64,000 nt of DNA, taken from positions 62,001 to 126,000 of the IMG/VR virus record IMGVR_UViG_3300043434_000295, one strand, 5' to 3'. The translations under genes were made by a program, and so were the position numbers. The notes beneath the pieces are model-generated. The model did no database searches. It was not told the DNA's origin and saw only the letters and a list, made by a program, of their open reading frames with translations. Shown one piece after another: positions 37,500-46,155 of the stretch (position 1 is the stretch's first letter; every line of letters starts with the position of its first letter). Source of the DNA: a virus.

Positions 37500-39005
37500 T
37501 TAGTTTCCTTTCTTGTTATACTGTAAGTCAACTAAATCTCTATGAAGCCTGTCTGAAGACATCTGGCGCAGAGCACGAGCATTATCTACTACACTTTGGT
37601 TTTTGTAAATTTCTTTTGGTTGATAAAATTGATTATCCGGCATCATTGTAAAATAAGAAGCGTAACCAACTGGTTGAGTTGCTAGAGCTGTTATATTAAC
37701 ACCTACGGCAGCTTCATTATTCTGTACATTCTTTTTCACCGATTCATTTTGTTGAGTTTGTTGTTGCTGATCGACTTGCTGATTTCTTTCTTGCATAAAA
37801 TCAATCACCAATCTATCAGTGGCGTTCATTGAAAATGCAGAGCCTAGCGATACAGTCTTGGTTGAAGACTGATTAGCAAACCCCGCAACCGATAGGCCTG
37901 TTCCAGATGATGCAGAACTAGATGCTGTAGCTGCAACCGATTCAGCGCTTTCACGTGTTGATTGACTAGATGCTAGAGCAGTCGAAACAGCTTCTTGTGT
38001 TACTGATTTTTCTACATTAGCAATTCTACTTTGTTCTGATCTAACAATGGTTAATATCGTAGACAACGATACTGTTGGAGCAGATTTACTACTTTCAGTC
38101 GCCTTGGTTGAAGATTGCGCTTGACTACTTGGTGCGCTTACAGTTGGGGCAGTTTGCTGTGTAACCGTTTGTGTTGGTGTACTAGTAGGAGCAGCAGTCG
38201 TTGTTTGAGTAACGGTTTGCTGAACAGGTGTAGTAACCACTTCAGTTGTCGGAACAACAGTACTCTCAACTGTAGTTGGAGCTACGGTTGTAGTGTTTTG
38301 AGGTTGTATACTCGCTATATACGCGGCGCCGTATCCTGGGCATGTTGGAGAATACAAAGGATTATCCTTACATGGATCTACAGGCGCAGCACCCGTACTC
38401 CAATCAGCGATAGTTCCATTCACTACAAGTGTACCAAACGGAGCAAAATACTTTTGATCGTATTGTCCTTGTGCTGGATCTCCAACTGTACCTACTGAAA
38501 CGTTAGTCATATTAAGACCTAGCGAATAGTAAGATGTAGAGATAGATCCATCAGCCTTGATCGTTGTAGTGAATGTATTTAAAGCAGGAGCTCCTCCATA
38601 ATACTGACTAATATTATTCCAACTGTACTTCATTGAAGAGCCATCGCCTTGAGTGGTATATGTAGTTCCACTGTTTGGAGCAATATCAGCCCAAAGAGAT
38701 GCTATGAAATAACTAGCCATAGCATCTTTAAGCTGACGAGAATCCCACTGCCAAGGAGATAGAGAACCTTCAGTGCCCGGTTGCTTAAAGCTTATGACAC
38801 CATTATCATACATCCAAGATTCTGTAAATGTCTGTCCATAGAATGGAAAGGAGAATCCAAGAGGTACGTGTGCGTATCCATCGTCACCTATTTGATGAGT
38901 GACGATGGGCGATTGAGTTGTGATTACTTGAGAATTAGAAACCGAATAGCTTGTAGATAGCAATACCAAGCAAGCTACCGACACCAATTTTCTTGTATGT
39001 ATCAT
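37500..39005 (-). CDS. Secreted nidogen-like protein with Thr/Ser-rich stalk
   Basis: Start at 39005 begins a signal peptide (MIHTRKLVSVACLVLLSTSYS). 501 residues: a NIDO-like domain (FSFPFYGQTFTESWMYDNGVISF ... LWADIAPN), then a Thr/Val/Gln-rich linker (TQTVTQ repeats), then a helical Gln-rich tail. Likely surface or virion attachment; overlaps the upstream gene by 71 nt. Confidence 0.6.
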   Translation of the reverse strand: MIHTRKLVSVACLVLLSTSYSVSNSQVITTQSPIVTHQIGDDGYAHVPLGFSFPFYGQTFTESWMYDNGVISFKQPGTEGSLSPWQWDSRQLKDAMASYFIASLWADIAPNSGTTYTTQGDGSSMKYSWNNISQYYGGAPALNTFTTTIKADGSISTSYYSLGLNMTNVSVGTVGDPAQGQYDQKYFAPFGTLVVNGTIADWSTGAAPVDPCKDNPLYSPTCPGYGAAYIASIQPQNTTTVAPTTVESTVVPTTEVVTTPVQQTVTQTTTAAPTSTPTQTVTQQTAPTVSAPSSQAQSSTKATESSKSAPTVSLSTILTIVRSEQSRIANVEKSVTQEAVSTALASSQSTRESAESVAATASSSASSGTGLSVAGFANQSSTKTVSLGSAFSMNATDRLVIDFMQERNQQVDQQQQTQQNESVKKNVQNNEAAVGVNITALATQPVGYASYFTMMPDNQFYQPKEIYKNQSVVDNARALRQMSSDRLHRDLVDLQYNKKGN

Positions 39006-39789
39006 CACTCTTCTCCTTGATTGGTTGTGGGATCTTCTCTGGATTAGATTCCCATTGCTGACGAGCAGCTTCACCAATCTTACCTTCATATGGGCATGGA
39101 GTTCCAGCTGCCAACATGGCATCAAAGACACGACGATCTTGACACATTGTTGCTACAGCAGCAACCTTCATTCCCATATCATATAAAGTCTTTGATAACT
39201 TTAGGCGTTCGCAGTTCTCATCTCTGATTGTGCCGCCAGTGGAGACACCAAAGATTTGTGTTTGAACAGAACCAGATGTACCAGTTGTACATAGATCGCT
39301 GTTACCACCCGACATCATAGATGGAGCTACTGCTGTTGGAGGAGGTTGAATTACACGTTGATTAATATCAGTAACGCTGATATTACGATTGGTCATATCA
39401 CCGGTGTTAACGTTTTGATTGACGTTAGTTGCAGCCGATGTATTATTGTTGTTATATGTCATAGTACCGGAGTTGACATTGTTGTTATTGTATGTCATTG
39501 TTCCGGTACTTACGTTATTGTTATTCACTGTCGTCTCACCACTGTTTACGTTCACGTTTGTATTCGTGTTTGTAGATGTATTGGTGTTAGTAGACGTACT
39601 AGTAACAGTACTAGTACTTGTGTTAGTACTAGTAGCGTTTGTAGTATTGTTTGATGTTACGGTGCTTGTACTCGTAGAATTATTGTTAGTGTCTACAAGT
39701 GTTTTCGAGTCATAGGTCGTTTGAGCGACCGACATAGATGAAGCCATAACAAAAAGCACCGCTGCGGATATAGCGGTCTTCTTGTTCAT
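38935..39789 (-). CDS. Secreted Asn/Thr/Ser repeat protein
   Basis: 284 residues: signal peptide MNKKTAISAAVLFVMASSMSVAQ, a long low-complexity NTSTNT region with three GTMTYNNNN-type repeats, then a folded C-terminal domain with Cys residues and a final hydrophobic segment. AAGGA precedes the ATG. Related proteins occur in T4-like marine phages. Confidence 0.6.
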   Translation of the reverse strand: MNKKTAISAAVLFVMASSMSVAQTTYDSKTLVDTNNNSTSTSTVTSNNTTNATSTNTSTSTVTSTSTNTNTSTNTNTNVNVNSGETTVNNNNVSTGTMTYNNNNVNSGTMTYNNNNTSAATNVNQNVNTGDMTNRNISVTDINQRVIQPPPTAVAPSMMSGGNSDLCTTGTSGSVQTQIFGVSTGGTIRDENCERLKLSKTLYDMGMKVAAVATMCQDRRVFDAMLAAGTPCPYEGKIGEAARQQWESNPEKIPQPIKEKSDDTYKKIGVGSLLGIAIYKLFGF

Positions 39790-39800
39790 TTTAGTCCTTC

Positions 39801-39884
39801 TTATTCTGGCTTGTTACAGTCTTTGCAGGGTTGGTCCTTTGGATGTAGCGCCCCACAACGCTTACATTCTTTTGTGTTATACAT
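39801..39884 (-). CDS. Tiny zinc-ribbon peptide
   Basis: 27 residues with CKRCG and CKDC pairs, preceded by GAGG. First ORF after the minus-strand late promoter. Short but with convincing ribosome site and zinc motif. Confidence 0.5.
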   Translation of the reverse strand: MYNTKECKRCGALHPKDQPCKDCNKPE

Positions 39885-39908
39885 TCCTCACCTTTCGTGT
39901 TTTATACA

Positions 39909-39916
39909 TATTTATA
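39909..39916 (-). promoter_or_regulatory. T4-type late promoter, minus strand
   Basis: TATAAATA read on the minus strand, 25 bp ahead of the zinc-ribbon peptide and the secreted-protein genes. Exact match to the T4 late consensus. Confidence 0.6.
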
Positions 39917-39927
39917 AGGAGAGAAAA

Positions 39928-40215
39928 ATGCCAGGTGTATATCGTGAGAAAACTTGCCCGACGTGTGGAACTAAACACCGTAAGAAGGGTATCTTTTGCT
40001 CAAAAACATGCTCTAATAAAGGACGTGATGAAGAGTACAGAGCAAAAATGCGAGATAGGATGCTTAATACTGATGAAGGACAAGTGAGAGCATGGAATTT
40101 AAATTGGGATGAAACGGATGAACCCGTAGCACCTCAAATTTATAAAGAAAAACCATCTCTTCAAAGAGGTCAATTTATTTCAGGAGGTGATATTTGGACT
40201 ATTGCAGATGATTAA
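39928..40215 (+). CDS. Small zinc-finger protein
   Basis: AAGGAGAG precedes ATG 39928. 95 residues; CPTCGTKHRKKGIFCSKTCSNKG is an MYM/FCS-like zinc motif found in phage nucleases and HNH partners. C-terminus hydrophilic. Confidence 0.65.
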   Translation: MPGVYREKTCPTCGTKHRKKGIFCSKTCSNKGRDEEYRAKMRDRMLNTDEGQVRAWNLNWDETDEPVAPQIYKEKPSLQRGQFISGGDIWTIADD

Positions 40216-40221
40216 TTAGAT

Positions 40222-40250
40222 TGTACAAATAATCGTAAACCATATATAAT
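40222..40250 (+). promoter_or_regulatory. Promoter of NAD-salvage gene 1
   Basis: TGTACA, AATAATCGT, 17 bp, TATAAT; AGGAG and the ATG follow within 32 bp. Confidence 0.7.
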
Positions 40251-40281
40251 TAAACCATATAAACATTCTAGGAGTTAGAAT

Positions 40282-41259
40282 ATGAAAACAGGCATCCTCA
40301 TCGGGCGCTTTCAGCCCTTTCACGTCGGTCACTTACATTCTGTCGGAGTGGCAGCATCCCAAGTAGACAAGCTCTACATTCTCGTTGGTTCGGCAAATGC
40401 ATGTCGATCAATCAAAAACCCTTGGACTTTTGCAGAACGAAAAGATATGATTCGTTCAAAACTTTGGTCTGCACACATCACTAATGTTGAGATAGTACCT
40501 CTCAATGATTATCCCTATAACGATACGCAATGGATCGCTGATGTTCGAGCAACTGCTGAACATTATGACATGGGAAAGCCTACACTCTTTGGTCACATGA
40601 AGGAAGGTAATGACTATCTTAAATGGTTTCCTGATTGGAAGTACCGCGATATTGAAACTCCTCATCCGGTGAATGCCACATCTATTCGTCAACGTATGTA
40701 CGCGACTGACGATTCAACAATGCCCCGCACAGTACGTGATGATTTTGCATATTATGAAAAAGAAAAGAAACTTTTTGCAAATTACCCATTTCCAGAAACA
40801 CTTAACTTCAACTGTGGAGACGCTGTCGTCGAATGCCAAGGACACGTCCTTCTTATCCGTCGGCTCCGTGCGCCGGGGGCAGGAGCTTGGGCTCTACCTG
40901 GTGGGTTTAAAAACGGGAACGAGTCCTTTTTGGACTGCGCAGTACGAGAACTACAAGAAGAAACAAATATTCGAGTCCCTGAGAAAGTCCTTCGAGGATC
41001 AATCGTAAAGACTGAATTGTTTGACTCTCCAAAGCGTTCATTTGGAATTCCACGCAATACGCTTGCCGTGTACTTCCGTATCAATCCTGATCCAGATGGT
41101 GGTCTACCTCGTGCAAATGGCGCAGATGATGCAGCTGAATGCAAATGGTTTCCTCTCACCGATGTGCTTAATTCAATGGAATTGTATGACGACCATGCGC
41201 ACATCATCTCCAAGGTCACTGGTGTAATGCCCATGCCGGCATTTGTCGGTGTACGATAA
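40282..41259 (+). CDS. Bifunctional NMN adenylyltransferase / Nudix hydrolase
   Basis: 325 residues. GRFQPFHVGH is the NMNAT nucleotide-binding motif and NATSIRQRM the ISSTxxR-type motif. The C-terminal Nudix box runs GGFKNGNES ... RELQEET. The first domain makes NAD+ from NMN and ATP; the second may hydrolyse ADP-ribose or similar. Paired with NadV next door. Confidence 0.9.
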   Translation: MKTGILIGRFQPFHVGHLHSVGVAASQVDKLYILVGSANACRSIKNPWTFAERKDMIRSKLWSAHITNVEIVPLNDYPYNDTQWIADVRATAEHYDMGKPTLFGHMKEGNDYLKWFPDWKYRDIETPHPVNATSIRQRMYATDDSTMPRTVRDDFAYYEKEKKLFANYPFPETLNFNCGDAVVECQGHVLLIRRLRAPGAGAWALPGGFKNGNESFLDCAVRELQEETNIRVPEKVLRGSIVKTELFDSPKRSFGIPRNTLAVYFRINPDPDGGLPRANGADDAAECKWFPLTDVLNSMELYDDHAHIISKVTGVMPMPAFVGVR

Positions 41260-41278
41260 TTCGTCAATTTGTTATAAT
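41250..41278 (+). promoter_or_regulatory. Promoter of nadV
   Basis: TGTACG, ATAATTCGT, 17 bp, TATAAT; overlaps the stop of the upstream gene. Confidence 0.7.
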
Positions 41279-41307
41279 TAATCATCAACTAAAGTAAGGA
41301 GCTTACT

Positions 41308-42708
41308 ATGAAACTCGCTAAATCAATCATTCTTAACACCGATAGTTACAAAGTCTCGATGTTCAAACAGTATCCGATTGGCACTACTGGCGTCTACAGC
41401 TACATTGAATCTCGTGGTGGTCGTTACGACGAAACTGTATTCTTCGGTCTGCAAGCATTCATTAAGGAGTATCTACTTGAACCAATCACACAAGCCGACA
41501 TTGACTTGGCGGATGAGATTCTTTCTGCACACGGGGAACCTTTCAACAGGGTCGGCTGGGAATATATCCTGCAGACGCACGGTGGTTTCCTCCCAGTGGT
41601 TATTCGTGCTGTACCTGAAGGCACTGTGGTCCCTGTCAAAAACGTTCTGGCAACAATCGAGAACACTGACCCAGAATGTTTCTGGTTGACAACCTATCTG
41701 GAAACTGCTCTGCTTCGTGCAGTGTGGTATCCCACAACAGTTGCTACTCAAAGCAAATATATTAAGAACATTATCAAAGACTTTTTGGAGCGTACTGGTG
41801 ACCCTACTCTCATTGATTTTAAGTTGCACGACTTTGGTGCTCGCGGTGTTTCTAGTATGGAGTCTGCTGGAATCGGCGGCGCCGCTCATCTCGTTAACTT
41901 TATGGGAACGGATACTATTACGGGGATTCTTTACGCTCGTGAGTATTACAACGCTGGCATTGCTGGTTTTAGTATTCCTGCCGCCGAACACAGCACCATC
42001 ACAAGTTGGGGTCGTGAAAACGAGGTAAAAGCATATGCAAACATGGTTCAACAATTCGCCAAACCTGGTTCCATTGTTGCTGTTGTTAGCGACAGCTATG
42101 ATGTTTATAATGCCGCTTCCAAACTTTGGGGGGAAGAACTTCGTCAACAAGTTATTGATAGTGGTGCAACTATCGTTATTCGCCCTGACAGTGGTGATCC
42201 TGTGGAAGTAAACCGTCGCCTAGTTGAGATCCTAGGAGAAAAGTTTGGCTACACTACAAACGCAAAGGGATTCAAGGTCCTAAACAATGTTCGTCTTATT
42301 CAAGGTGATGGTGTTAACGAACTTACTATTCGTTCTATCCTTGGCTCTTTCATGGCAATGGGTTGGTCTGCTGACAATATTGCTTTTGGTATGGGTGGAG
42401 CTCTACTTCAACAAGTTGACCGCGACACTCAAAAGTTTGCAATGAAGTGTAGTTCTATGCAAATGAATGGCTTGTGGAACGATGTGCAGAAAGACCCTAT
42501 CACCGATCCTGGCAAGAAATCTAAAGCAGGTCGTGTCACTCTTTGGAAGAGTGGTGGCGAATGGATTAGTGCAGTCGATCGACCAACCGGCTGGTATGAC
42601 CGTGCGATCGGTGAAGTCGAAGAAGTCCTTGAAGAAGTCTATCGTGATGGTAAACTAATCACCGAATACACATTCGAAGACGTACGTAAAGCTTCAAACG
42701 CTATCTGA
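41308..42708 (+). CDS. nadV: Nicotinamide phosphoribosyltransferase
   Basis: 466 residues, AAGGAG upstream. NTDSYKVSMFKQYP, FKLHDFGARGVSSMESA, VSDSYDVYN and IRPDSGDP are hallmark Nampt/NadV blocks. Converts nicotinamide and PRPP to NMN, which the preceding enzyme turns into NAD+. Together they form a two-step salvage route. Confidence 0.95.
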   Translation: MKLAKSIILNTDSYKVSMFKQYPIGTTGVYSYIESRGGRYDETVFFGLQAFIKEYLLEPITQADIDLADEILSAHGEPFNRVGWEYILQTHGGFLPVVIRAVPEGTVVPVKNVLATIENTDPECFWLTTYLETALLRAVWYPTTVATQSKYIKNIIKDFLERTGDPTLIDFKLHDFGARGVSSMESAGIGGAAHLVNFMGTDTITGILYAREYYNAGIAGFSIPAAEHSTITSWGRENEVKAYANMVQQFAKPGSIVAVVSDSYDVYNAASKLWGEELRQQVIDSGATIVIRPDSGDPVEVNRRLVEILGEKFGYTTNAKGFKVLNNVRLIQGDGVNELTIRSILGSFMAMGWSADNIAFGMGGALLQQVDRDTQKFAMKCSSMQMNGLWNDVQKDPITDPGKKSKAGRVTLWKSGGEWISAVDRPTGWYDRAIGEVEEVLEEVYRDGKLITEYTFEDVRKASNAI

Positions 42709-42730
42709 ATACTTTAGGTTTCAGTTTCAA

Positions 42731-42795
42731 ATACCCGACTAATTTAGTCGGGTATTGTCGTTTTAGTGTACGGAAATTCGTCAATTTGATATAAT
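42731..42795 (+). promoter_or_regulatory. Hairpin-promoter cassette, leaderless
   Basis: Hairpin ATACCCGACT/AGTCGGGTAT (42731-42755), then TGTACG (42767), AAATTCGT, 17 bp, TATAAT (42790), 6 nt to ATG 42802. Confidence 0.7.
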
Positions 42796-42801
42796 ACATC
42801 T

Positions 42802-43068
42802 ATGGAATTAAAAATCAACATTCTTATAGAGGCGATGAAAGCTCAAATCGCTAAACCTACACGAGCTGTAGTGAACAGTGAGTCTGCTTTCGTCAAGGAT
42901 CGTCTTAACAAACTCGGCGAATACGAACTAGCAAAATCGTATTGGAATTGGGTGTGTATGAATAGCTCGAATGCAATATTTGGAGACGAAGTCATGAACT
43001 TGCAAGATCAACTTGACGCGATTGATAAACAATCTATCATGCCTTCATGGGGCACGTACGGAACATAA
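42802..43068 (+). CDS. Small hypothetical protein
   Basis: 88 residues, helical. Starts exactly at the predicted transcription start. Not recognised. Confidence 0.6.
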   Translation: MELKINILIEAMKAQIAKPTRAVVNSESAFVKDRLNKLGEYELAKSYWNWVCMNSSNAIFGDEVMNLQDQLDAIDKQSIMPSWGTYGT

Positions 43069-43069
43069 T

Positions 43070-43123
43070 AATTGACTAAAATAGTCGGGTATTGTGTACG
43101 GAAATTCATCAATTTGATATAAT
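43070..43123 (+). promoter_or_regulatory. Hairpin-promoter cassette, leaderless
   Basis: Chimeric hairpin AATTGACT/AGTCGGGT, then TGTACG (43095), AAATTCAT, 17 bp, TATAAT (43118), 6 nt to ATG 43130. Confidence 0.65.
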
Positions 43124-43129
43124 CTATCT

Positions 43130-43348
43130 ATGAACAACGAAATTACTTTAGAAGGTTTGACAAAGGCACAGTGTGTAATCGCAGATTGCCTTTGGAAAGC
43201 TGATACTCAAGAAGACATTGCCAAAGTGATTGCTCTTTTTGGTGAAACTGAAGTGAATCTCATCAAACAGCTTATGTTGGCTGCGATGTTTGATGAAGTT
43301 GAAGATGTTTCGCATGCCAACGCTCTTTTGAAATCTTTTACTCTGTAA
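43130..43348 (+). CDS. Small hypothetical protein
   Basis: 72 residues, helical and acidic. Leaderless start. Not recognised. Confidence 0.55.
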   Translation: MNNEITLEGLTKAQCVIADCLWKADTQEDIAKVIALFGETEVNLIKQLMLAAMFDEVEDVSHANALLKSFTL

Positions 43349-43359
43349 GGAACTATATC

Positions 43360-43641
43360 ATGGAATCCACTGTGACTCTCATCAAAGCTCGTCGTGAACA
43401 ACTCGCTACGATTCGTGCTGAACTTAAAGAATTGACTGCTAAAGCGAAAGCTGAACGTGTTCAATTGGTTGCTAATCGTAAAGCTGAAGTTGAAGCTCGC
43501 AAACAAGAACGTGATGTGAAGAAAGCTGAACGCATTGCAAAGCTTGAAGCTCGCCTGCGCGATCTGAAATCTCCTCCTGTTGGTGCCAAAGCGCTTAAAG
43601 CAGCTCGCAAACCTGGACCTGTAACTGTAACCAAAAGTTAA
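43360..43641 (+). CDS. Coiled-coil basic protein
   Basis: 93 residues, AAGGA upstream. Continuous Lys/Glu/Ala coiled coil ending in a basic KARKPG tail, which could bind nucleic acid. Confidence 0.55.
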   Translation: MESTVTLIKARREQLATIRAELKELTAKAKAERVQLVANRKAEVEARKQERDVKKAERIAKLEARLRDLKSPPVGAKALKAARKPGPVTVTKS

Positions 43642-43648
43642 CAGTTAA

Positions 43649-43703
43649 TAGTTGACTAAAACAGTCAACTACTATGTACAGAAATTAGACGTTTTGTTAT
43701 AAT
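43649..43703 (+). promoter_or_regulatory. Hairpin-promoter cassette
   Basis: Perfect hairpin TAGTTGACT/AGTCAACTA (43649-43671), TGTACA (43675), AAATTAGAC, 17 bp, TATAAT (43698). Confidence 0.7.
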
Positions 43704-43734
43704 TAACCTATCGACAAACAAACAAGGAAACACT

Positions 43735-44013
43735 ATGTCTCAGATGATCAAGCAATACGAAACTTCCAAAGGCGGTCTGGTTCAAGAATTCGCATCAGGT
43801 CTAATTCGTCACACTGCTGCTAAGGGTTTTTACTCTGGCGATATCGCTGAGACCGGTGTAATGCCTGCTCTTCCAGTGAAGCGTGGTCGTGGTCGTCCTC
43901 GTAAAGACATCGGCGAATCTGGCGCAGTGTTTGACTTCAGCGCATTCATTCCTCCTAAAGTTCCGAAGTGGACTGGTCCTTCTCGTAAGTTTGTGTTCAG
44001 CAAGGGCGAATAA
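43735..44013 (+). CDS. AT-hook-containing small protein
   Basis: 92 residues, AAGGA upstream. KRGRGRPRK is an AT-hook that could bind the minor groove of AT-rich DNA. Overlaps the next gene. Confidence 0.6.
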   Translation: MSQMIKQYETSKGGLVQEFASGLIRHTAAKGFYSGDIAETGVMPALPVKRGRGRPRKDIGESGAVFDFSAFIPPKVPKWTGPSRKFVFSKGE

Positions 44014-44348
44014 TGAAACAACGTACTGACTCTTATATCTTCACCGCTGATCCTATGTCAGTGAGTGATATGCAAAGCATCAACGTTGTTCGTAAAACTG
44101 TTGCTGCATCTAACAAGATTGCTCGACAGAATCATAAGTGGGCTTGCCAACGTGCTGCGTACAATGGTGAACCTAAACCTAAAGTTCCTACGATGTATCG
44201 TGTACGACTCATGCCTCGTGGCCCTCGTAAAGCAGCTTACGAACAACACCTTGCAGAAGGTGGGCACAAATTGTGGATGGGATTCAACGTCTATCTTCCT
44301 CAAAAATACGCAAAGGCCTTTGATGTCTATGTTCACGAATGCCGATAA
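44013..44348 (+). CDS. Small basic hypothetical protein
   Basis: 111 residues, Arg/Lys-rich, with VRLMPRGPRKAAYEQHL. No domain recognised. Confidence 0.55.
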   Translation: MKQRTDSYIFTADPMSVSDMQSINVVRKTVAASNKIARQNHKWACQRAAYNGEPKPKVPTMYRVRLMPRGPRKAAYEQHLAEGGHKLWMGFNVYLPQKYAKAFDVYVHECR

Positions 44349-44520
44349 TTTGAAAATGCAAGTAGACACTATGCTACTTGCATTGCTGGGTTCTCAAGAG
44401 CTTGTAGAACGTTGGTGGTGTGGTGAAAACTGGCATTTTAATCTTGAGAGACCTGAAGTGATATGGTCTAAAGATCCCAATGTGGTGTATGCATACGTGG
44501 CCGGGTCCTGTTACAAGTAA
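44329..44520 (+). CDS. DUF2384-like (MbcA/ParS antitoxin-type) protein
   Basis: 63 residues overlapping the previous gene; upstream in-frame ATG at 44323 is also possible. LLGSQELVERWWCGENWHFNLERPEVIWSKDP fits the toxin-binding DUF2384 pattern (W, F, P spacing). No partner toxin nearby, so it may be a stand-alone inhibitor or regulator. Confidence 0.5.
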   Translation: MFTNADNLKMQVDTMLLALLGSQELVERWWCGENWHFNLERPEVIWSKDPNVVYAYVAGSCYK

Positions 44521-44526
44521 TACTTA

Positions 44527-44584
44527 AGTATACAGCTGGTTTTAGTCAACTATTATGTACATAAATTCGTACATTTGATATAAT
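44527..44584 (+). promoter_or_regulatory. Hairpin-promoter cassette
   Basis: Chimeric hairpin (AGTATAC left half, AGTCAACT right half), TGTACA (44556), AAATTCGT, 17 bp, TATAAT (44579). Confidence 0.65.
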
Positions 44585-44610
44585 CTATCCATAGACTAAG
44601 GAAACAAATC

Positions 44611-44808
44611 ATGGCTCGTAAATCTAAAGATGTTGTAACAGTTGTTGATGGCGTAAAGTTTACACAATGCGCTTATCGTGGTCCTCGTAAAGGTGAAGCT
44701 ACATTCCCTACAGACAAATCACGATATACAGTGTGGGCACAAACTGCATCTAAGTATGTACGTGGATCTGGTGCTTGCCAAGGTACTATTGACAAAATTG
44801 GAGCTTAA
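44611..44808 (+). CDS. Small hypothetical protein
   Basis: 65 residues, AAGGA upstream, basic and Gly-rich. Not recognised. Confidence 0.55.
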   Translation: MARKSKDVVTVVDGVKFTQCAYRGPRKGEATFPTDKSRYTVWAQTASKYVRGSGACQGTIDKIGA

Positions 44809-44976
44809 ATGGATTTGCGAAAATTGATTATTGAACGTATTTTCTTTGCGTTCACTGACGAAGAACTTCAGAATGGTCTTGGTGTACACCCTGACGAAGT
44901 TGAAACTCTTAGCGATCTTGATCTTCTTGAACTCTATGAAGAAACCTTTAATTCGCCTGGATGTGATGAAATATGA
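44809..44976 (+). CDS. Small acidic protein
   Basis: 55 residues starting right after the upstream stop. FTDEELQNGLGVHPDEVETLSDLDLLELYEE is strongly acidic and helical, like small DNA-mimic or adaptor proteins. Confidence 0.55.
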   Translation: MDLRKLIIERIFFAFTDEELQNGLGVHPDEVETLSDLDLLELYEETFNSPGCDEI

Positions 44977-45194
44977 CTAAACCTAAAATTGTTTTTGCGC
45001 CAGGTTGCTTTGATAATCTAGACGTATCTCAAGAAGAACTTGACAAATTAATGGCTGATCTTCAACAAATGGTTGAGGATGGCACATTGTTCGAAAATTC
45101 TCGATTGCTTGATGAGAACGATCCCGAAGATCTTGAAATCATGAAAAAAATCGATAGCGAAATGATCGAAAATGCTAATCGGAAATTGCAATGA
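44973..45194 (+). CDS. Conserved T4-like small protein
   Basis: 73 residues. KPKIVFAPGCFDNLDVSQEELDKLM is a recurrent opening in small T4-like phage proteins. ATGA overlaps on both sides. Confidence 0.65.
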   Translation: MTKPKIVFAPGCFDNLDVSQEELDKLMADLQQMVEDGTLFENSRLLDENDPEDLEIMKKIDSEMIENANRKLQ

Positions 45195-45409
45195 AATACT
45201 GGACTATCGCATTTCCCGGTGAGTGTGGTCAACACGTTGTAGAAACGTGGAGCGAAGATCAAATTCTGAGTTCAGCTTGGTACAGAAACTGGGTGTATAA
45301 AATGGTACAGGCCAATAAGCATTCTCTCATTAGTGATGAACTTGCGATTGATGATTGGTGTGTAGTTCATTGGGCTATTGAAACAGATGAATGGGGAAAT
45401 AAGTTATGA
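45191..45409 (+). CDS. Conserved T4-like small protein
   Basis: 72 residues. MKYWTIAFPGECGQHVVETWSEDQIL resembles a family of cyanophage and other T4-like phages. Overlaps neighbours; function unknown. Confidence 0.65.
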   Translation: MKYWTIAFPGECGQHVVETWSEDQILSSAWYRNWVYKMVQANKHSLISDELAIDDWCVVHWAIETDEWGNKL

Positions 45410-45726
45410 GTGATCGTGTGTATGCACCTGACAAATGGGTAGTGATTGAAATTACAAATAAAGAAGGCGTATCTCATAAGCGTGTTCTTGGTTCGTGGTA
45501 TGGCGGATTTGCAAATGGTGATTCCTGGCGAGCAAGTTCTGGTATCACCGAAGTAATTGATGAAGGTGATCACTATCGAGTTCTTAATGAATCAGGTAGT
45601 ACGTATAATTGCTTCAAAGGATGTGAAGGTATGAGTGGATATACGATGGGTGTATTGTCACGCATGCAAAAGCAAACTGAAGAAGATGGTGGTAAAATTG
45701 AAGTAGTGGAGATACAAAATGCGTAA
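45406..45726 (+). CDS. Hypothetical protein
   Basis: 106 residues, beta-rich with a Cys pair (NCFKGC). Coupled to both neighbours. Not recognised. Confidence 0.6.
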   Translation: MSDRVYAPDKWVVIEITNKEGVSHKRVLGSWYGGFANGDSWRASSGITEVIDEGDHYRVLNESGSTYNCFKGCEGMSGYTMGVLSRMQKQTEEDGGKIEVVEIQNA

Positions 45727-45979
45727 TCGTTATGGCGATGAATATGAGTTTGTAAAACTCGATGAGAACACCTATACAATCAAAGGTGATTTGAAGTATT
45801 GGCGTTTTGGTGGACGTGAAGGTCAAGAACGCATGGACATGTCAGATGTTGGTTTCGTAGATCCAAGTGGTGGTCCATTCATTTCACTTGGTTATCATAT
45901 TGAAGGACGTCCTGTTACACGTATTAGTGTTGATGGCAACCTAGATGGTATGCCTAACATTGCATTTGAGGTTGTATGA
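45719..45979 (+). CDS. Hypothetical protein
   Basis: 86 residues, beta-rich, Gly/Asp-rich. Overlaps both neighbours. Confidence 0.55.
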   Translation: MRNRYGDEYEFVKLDENTYTIKGDLKYWRFGGREGQERMDMSDVGFVDPSGGPFISLGYHIEGRPVTRISVDGNLDGMPNIAFEVV

Positions 45980-46155
45980 CTTGGGTTCTCAGTATATGCA
46001 CAGCGGGATGGTTGATGTGCGGATCATATGTTGAAGCACGTTATCCATCCGAAGAAGCATGTTATAAGGCACTAAACGATTTGTACACACGAAATCCAAA
46101 GGGTTATAACTACGTTCTATGTTCACCTGTTGCTGGAGTGACAAAGCCATCATGA
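45976..46155 (+). CDS. Small Cys-containing, possibly exported protein
   Basis: 59 residues with a hydrophobic start (MTWVLSICTAGWLMCGSY) and four Cys. ATGA overlaps at both ends. Resembles the protein at 50441 in layout. Confidence 0.55.
   Translation: MTWVLSICTAGWLMCGSYVEARYPSEEACYKALNDLYTRNPKGYNYVLCSPVAGVTKPS

Noticed and set aside
39346-39715. Long plus-strand frames across the Asn/Thr repeat gene
   Set aside because: They are shadows of low-complexity codons on the minus strand; they lack ribosome sites, and their Val/Leu-only composition is an artefact.
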